The notes beneath the pieces are model-generated. The model worked only from the letters and a program-made list of their open reading frames with translations. It had not been told where the DNA came from and ran no database searches. Below, piece after piece: positions 42,191-43,455 of a stretch of DNA of 43,455 bases (within the stretch, counting starts at the first letter, position 1; each line of letters opens with the position of its first letter). The translations under genes were made by a program, and so were the position numbers. The DNA is from Magnetococcales bacterium (GTDB lineage Bacteria; Pseudomonadota; Magnetococcia; Magnetococcales; JADFYX01): contig JADFZU010000021.1 in NCBI GenBank assembly GCA_015232365.1, positions 1 through 43,455 on the forward strand. Reading direction: 5' to 3'.

Positions 42191-42802
42191 ATGATGATCC
42201 AACAAATTGGTGTTTTGCAGAGTTATAACGCATTAGCTAACAGCGGTGCAAAGGTAACAAATAAGGGTGGAAGTGGGGCTTTAACCAAACAGCCTCCAGT
42301 TGAAAGCGATGTTGATATAGAGCCGGAGAGTAGAGTAAGAGAGTCTGACTCAATCAATTTCTCAGTTGCTGGTGCCGGTGCCTACGCCAATCAGGTTCTT
42401 CGTGACAATACTATTGCAAAGTTGAATGGATTGATGCAAGAGCTAGATGGAAACGCCAAACCGGTTGAAGAGTTGGACCCGGCAGAACATACCCCGGAAA
42501 AAACTGCCGAATATATCGTCTCCATGTCCACAAGCTTTTATGAAATCTACAGCCAGGGCCACCCTGATTTAGAAAATCAAGAGGCTCTTGATGGTTTCGT
42601 TGAGCTGATATCTGGTGGTATTAAAAAAGGTTTAGAAGAGGCAAAAGAGCTTTTAGAAGGTTTGAACGTCCTTAATGGTTTGATAGAGGAGGGCATTGAT
42701 AGCACCGACTCCCTGATTTGGGAGAAGATGAATACATTTTATGAAGATAAGCTAGCCAGCTTTGCCGTAGATGATGAGCAAAAACTGGCTATAGCAGCAT
42801 AA
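42191..42802 (+). CDS. DUF5610-like protein of unknown function
   Basis: A 203-aa protein without signal peptide or membrane helix. The N-terminal 60 residues are polar and probably disordered (SGAKVTNKGGSGALTKQPP). The rest is helical and acidic, with ESDSINFSVAGAGAYANQVL, the segment TPEKTAEYIVSMSTSFYEIYSQGHP, and a leucine-rich helix ISGGIKKGLEEAKELLEGLN. These features recall DUF5610 proteins, but I hold the name loosely. Ribosome site GAGGAG lies about 11 nt before the first of two adjacent ATGs. It is separated by 6 bp from the convergent caspase gene. No function is known to me. Confidence 0.6.
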   Translation: MMIQQIGVLQSYNALANSGAKVTNKGGSGALTKQPPVESDVDIEPESRVRESDSINFSVAGAGAYANQVLRDNTIAKLNGLMQELDGNAKPVEELDPAEHTPEKTAEYIVSMSTSFYEIYSQGHPDLENQEALDGFVELISGGIKKGLEEAKELLEGLNVLNGLIEEGIDSTDSLIWEKMNTFYEDKLASFAVDDEQKLAIAA

Positions 42803-42808
42803 TCCTGG

Positions 42809-43455
42809 TTATTTGCGACGTACGAAAAAGAAATCTCCTCCGCTATCATCCAGTCCAGCATTTCTGATGTCAGAAAACTCTGGGGTCTGGTTTGAGTTTA
42901 GAGCAATAGGTCGACGGATTTTTACAAATAGCTCAGAACCATCAAGCACAGCTCTGTTCTCACTGAGAGCTTTAAGAAATGCCGATGCAAAAACAGAGTG
43001 GCCGGTAGAACTACCTTGATCCATTACCGGTTCCAGACCGCCTGAGGTCAAAACAACCCTCGCTTTTTTCTTGGTCATCTTGTCGTAATAATTAGGTTTT
43101 TTTTGTCTAATGCTCAGGCCGCGAGTAAGGACTCCAGAGTAACAGCTATCAGCAACAATCATAGCGTGATTGGCCTCCATAGCTCTAAGCTCTGAGGTTA
43201 TGGAGGCAATGCGAATCCAGTCTACGTTGCTGCCCTCTTCTGCATCAGATGGTAGCCAATAGCCCATATCAGCATCTTTATCCTGCCAGCCATGGCCAGC
43301 ATAATATATTAAAAAGTTATCCTTTTTTGTCAGCTTCAGGCGATATTCTGCCAGAGCTTTCAGAATCTCCCTGCGTGTAGGGTCAAGAAGTAGTTGAACT
43401 TTAAAATCATAAGACTCTTCCAAAATTTTTGCTATCGCTTTAGCATCTTTTCTTG
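42809..43455 (-). CDS. Caspase-like peptidase (C14 family), 5' end cut by window edge
   Basis: The visible 215 or so residues are the C-terminal part of a caspase-fold peptidase. The frame stays open through the right edge (DAKAIAKILEESYDFKVQLL), so the true start lies outside. The catalytic dyad is present: His in FLIYYAGHGWQD and Cys in MIVADSCYSGVL. The S1-type Asp environment (DADMGYWLPSDAEEGS) and the ending GGDFFFVRRK fit bacterial orthocaspases. It lies about 5 kb upstream of the CHAT gene start with the YdbH operon between. N-terminal domains, if any, cannot be seen. Confidence 0.9.
   Translation of the reverse strand, partial: RKDAKAIAKILEESYDFKVQLLLDPTRREILKALAEYRLKLTKKDNFLIYYAGHGWQDKDADMGYWLPSDAEEGSNVDWIRIASITSELRAMEANHAMIVADSCYSGVLTRGLSIRQKKPNYYDKMTKKKARVVLTSGGLEPVMDQGSSTGHSVFASAFLKALSENRAVLDGSELFVKIRRPIALNSNQTPEFSDIRNAGLDDSGGDFFFVRRK

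Noticed and set aside
1-43455. tRNA, rRNA, CRISPR, insertion sequence or prophage
   Set aside because: No tRNA-like cloverleaf with a T-loop motif, no regularly spaced direct repeats, and no transposase, integrase or phage gene was seen among the coding regions.

Overview
The window looks like a chromosomal segment of a microaerobic, sulfur-oxidising, AT-leaning Gram-negative bacterium. It is probably a Pseudomonadota member, and I would guess a Thiotrichales/Beggiatoa-like gammaproteobacterium, but no rRNA or other phylogenetic marker is present to confirm this. The guess rests on the combination of a complete cbb3 oxidase locus, flavocytochrome c sulfide dehydrogenase, SoxYZ, many multiheme cytochromes, YcjX/YcjF, YdbH/YdbL-like envelope proteins and large CHAT/caspase proteins. 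I saw no tRNA, rRNA, CRISPR array, transposase or prophage gene.

Region 1 (1-9.4 kb) is the cbb3 terminal oxidase and its assembly factors: a TauE/SafE-like membrane protein, ccoI and ccoS, then ccoNOP on the minus strand, then ccoG-ccoH on the plus strand. The small subunit gene ccoQ is not in ccoNOP. I find it as a 55-codon gene 17 bp after ccoH. A strong bidirectional terminator separates ccoS from ccoP.

Region 2 (9.5-20 kb) is mixed housekeeping and envelope genes: a YjbQ-family protein, a secreted Gly/Tyr repeat protein, an AhpD-like protein, the ycjX-ycjF pair, an SH3-protein/M48-protease pair, and a compact glycosyltransferase-methyltransferase-asparagine synthetase cassette.

Region 3 (20-29.7 kb) is a periplasmic sulfur/electron-transfer island. 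One plus-strand unit has a DUF302 protein and fccAB (sulfide dehydrogenase), closed by a terminator. A second plus-strand unit has a NapC-type tetraheme cytochrome with soxY and soxZ, but no soxXA, soxB or soxCD in view. Converging on it is a minus-strand unit of exported ankyrin protein, membrane-anchored heptaheme cytochrome, four-His cytochrome b, and membrane-anchored octaheme cytochrome. Together these encode 21 CXXCH haem sites plus a probable di-haem b subunit. My inference is that this is a quinone-linked multihaem conduit working with SoxYZ/FccAB on sulfane sulfur. It is the best candidate in the window for an undescribed respiratory module.

Region 4 (30.1-43.4 kb) is an envelope/protease island. 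A translationally coupled minus-strand operon encodes a YdbH/AsmA-like 1128-aa protein, a DUF1318 (YdbL-type) lipoprotein, and a 2609-aa exported protein with an N-terminal beta-propeller, long TPR arrays and a C-terminal CHAT protease. That giant protein also carries what I read as a second, degenerate CHAT domain in its middle. A DUF5610-like protein and a C14 caspase-like protein, cut by the window edge, follow.
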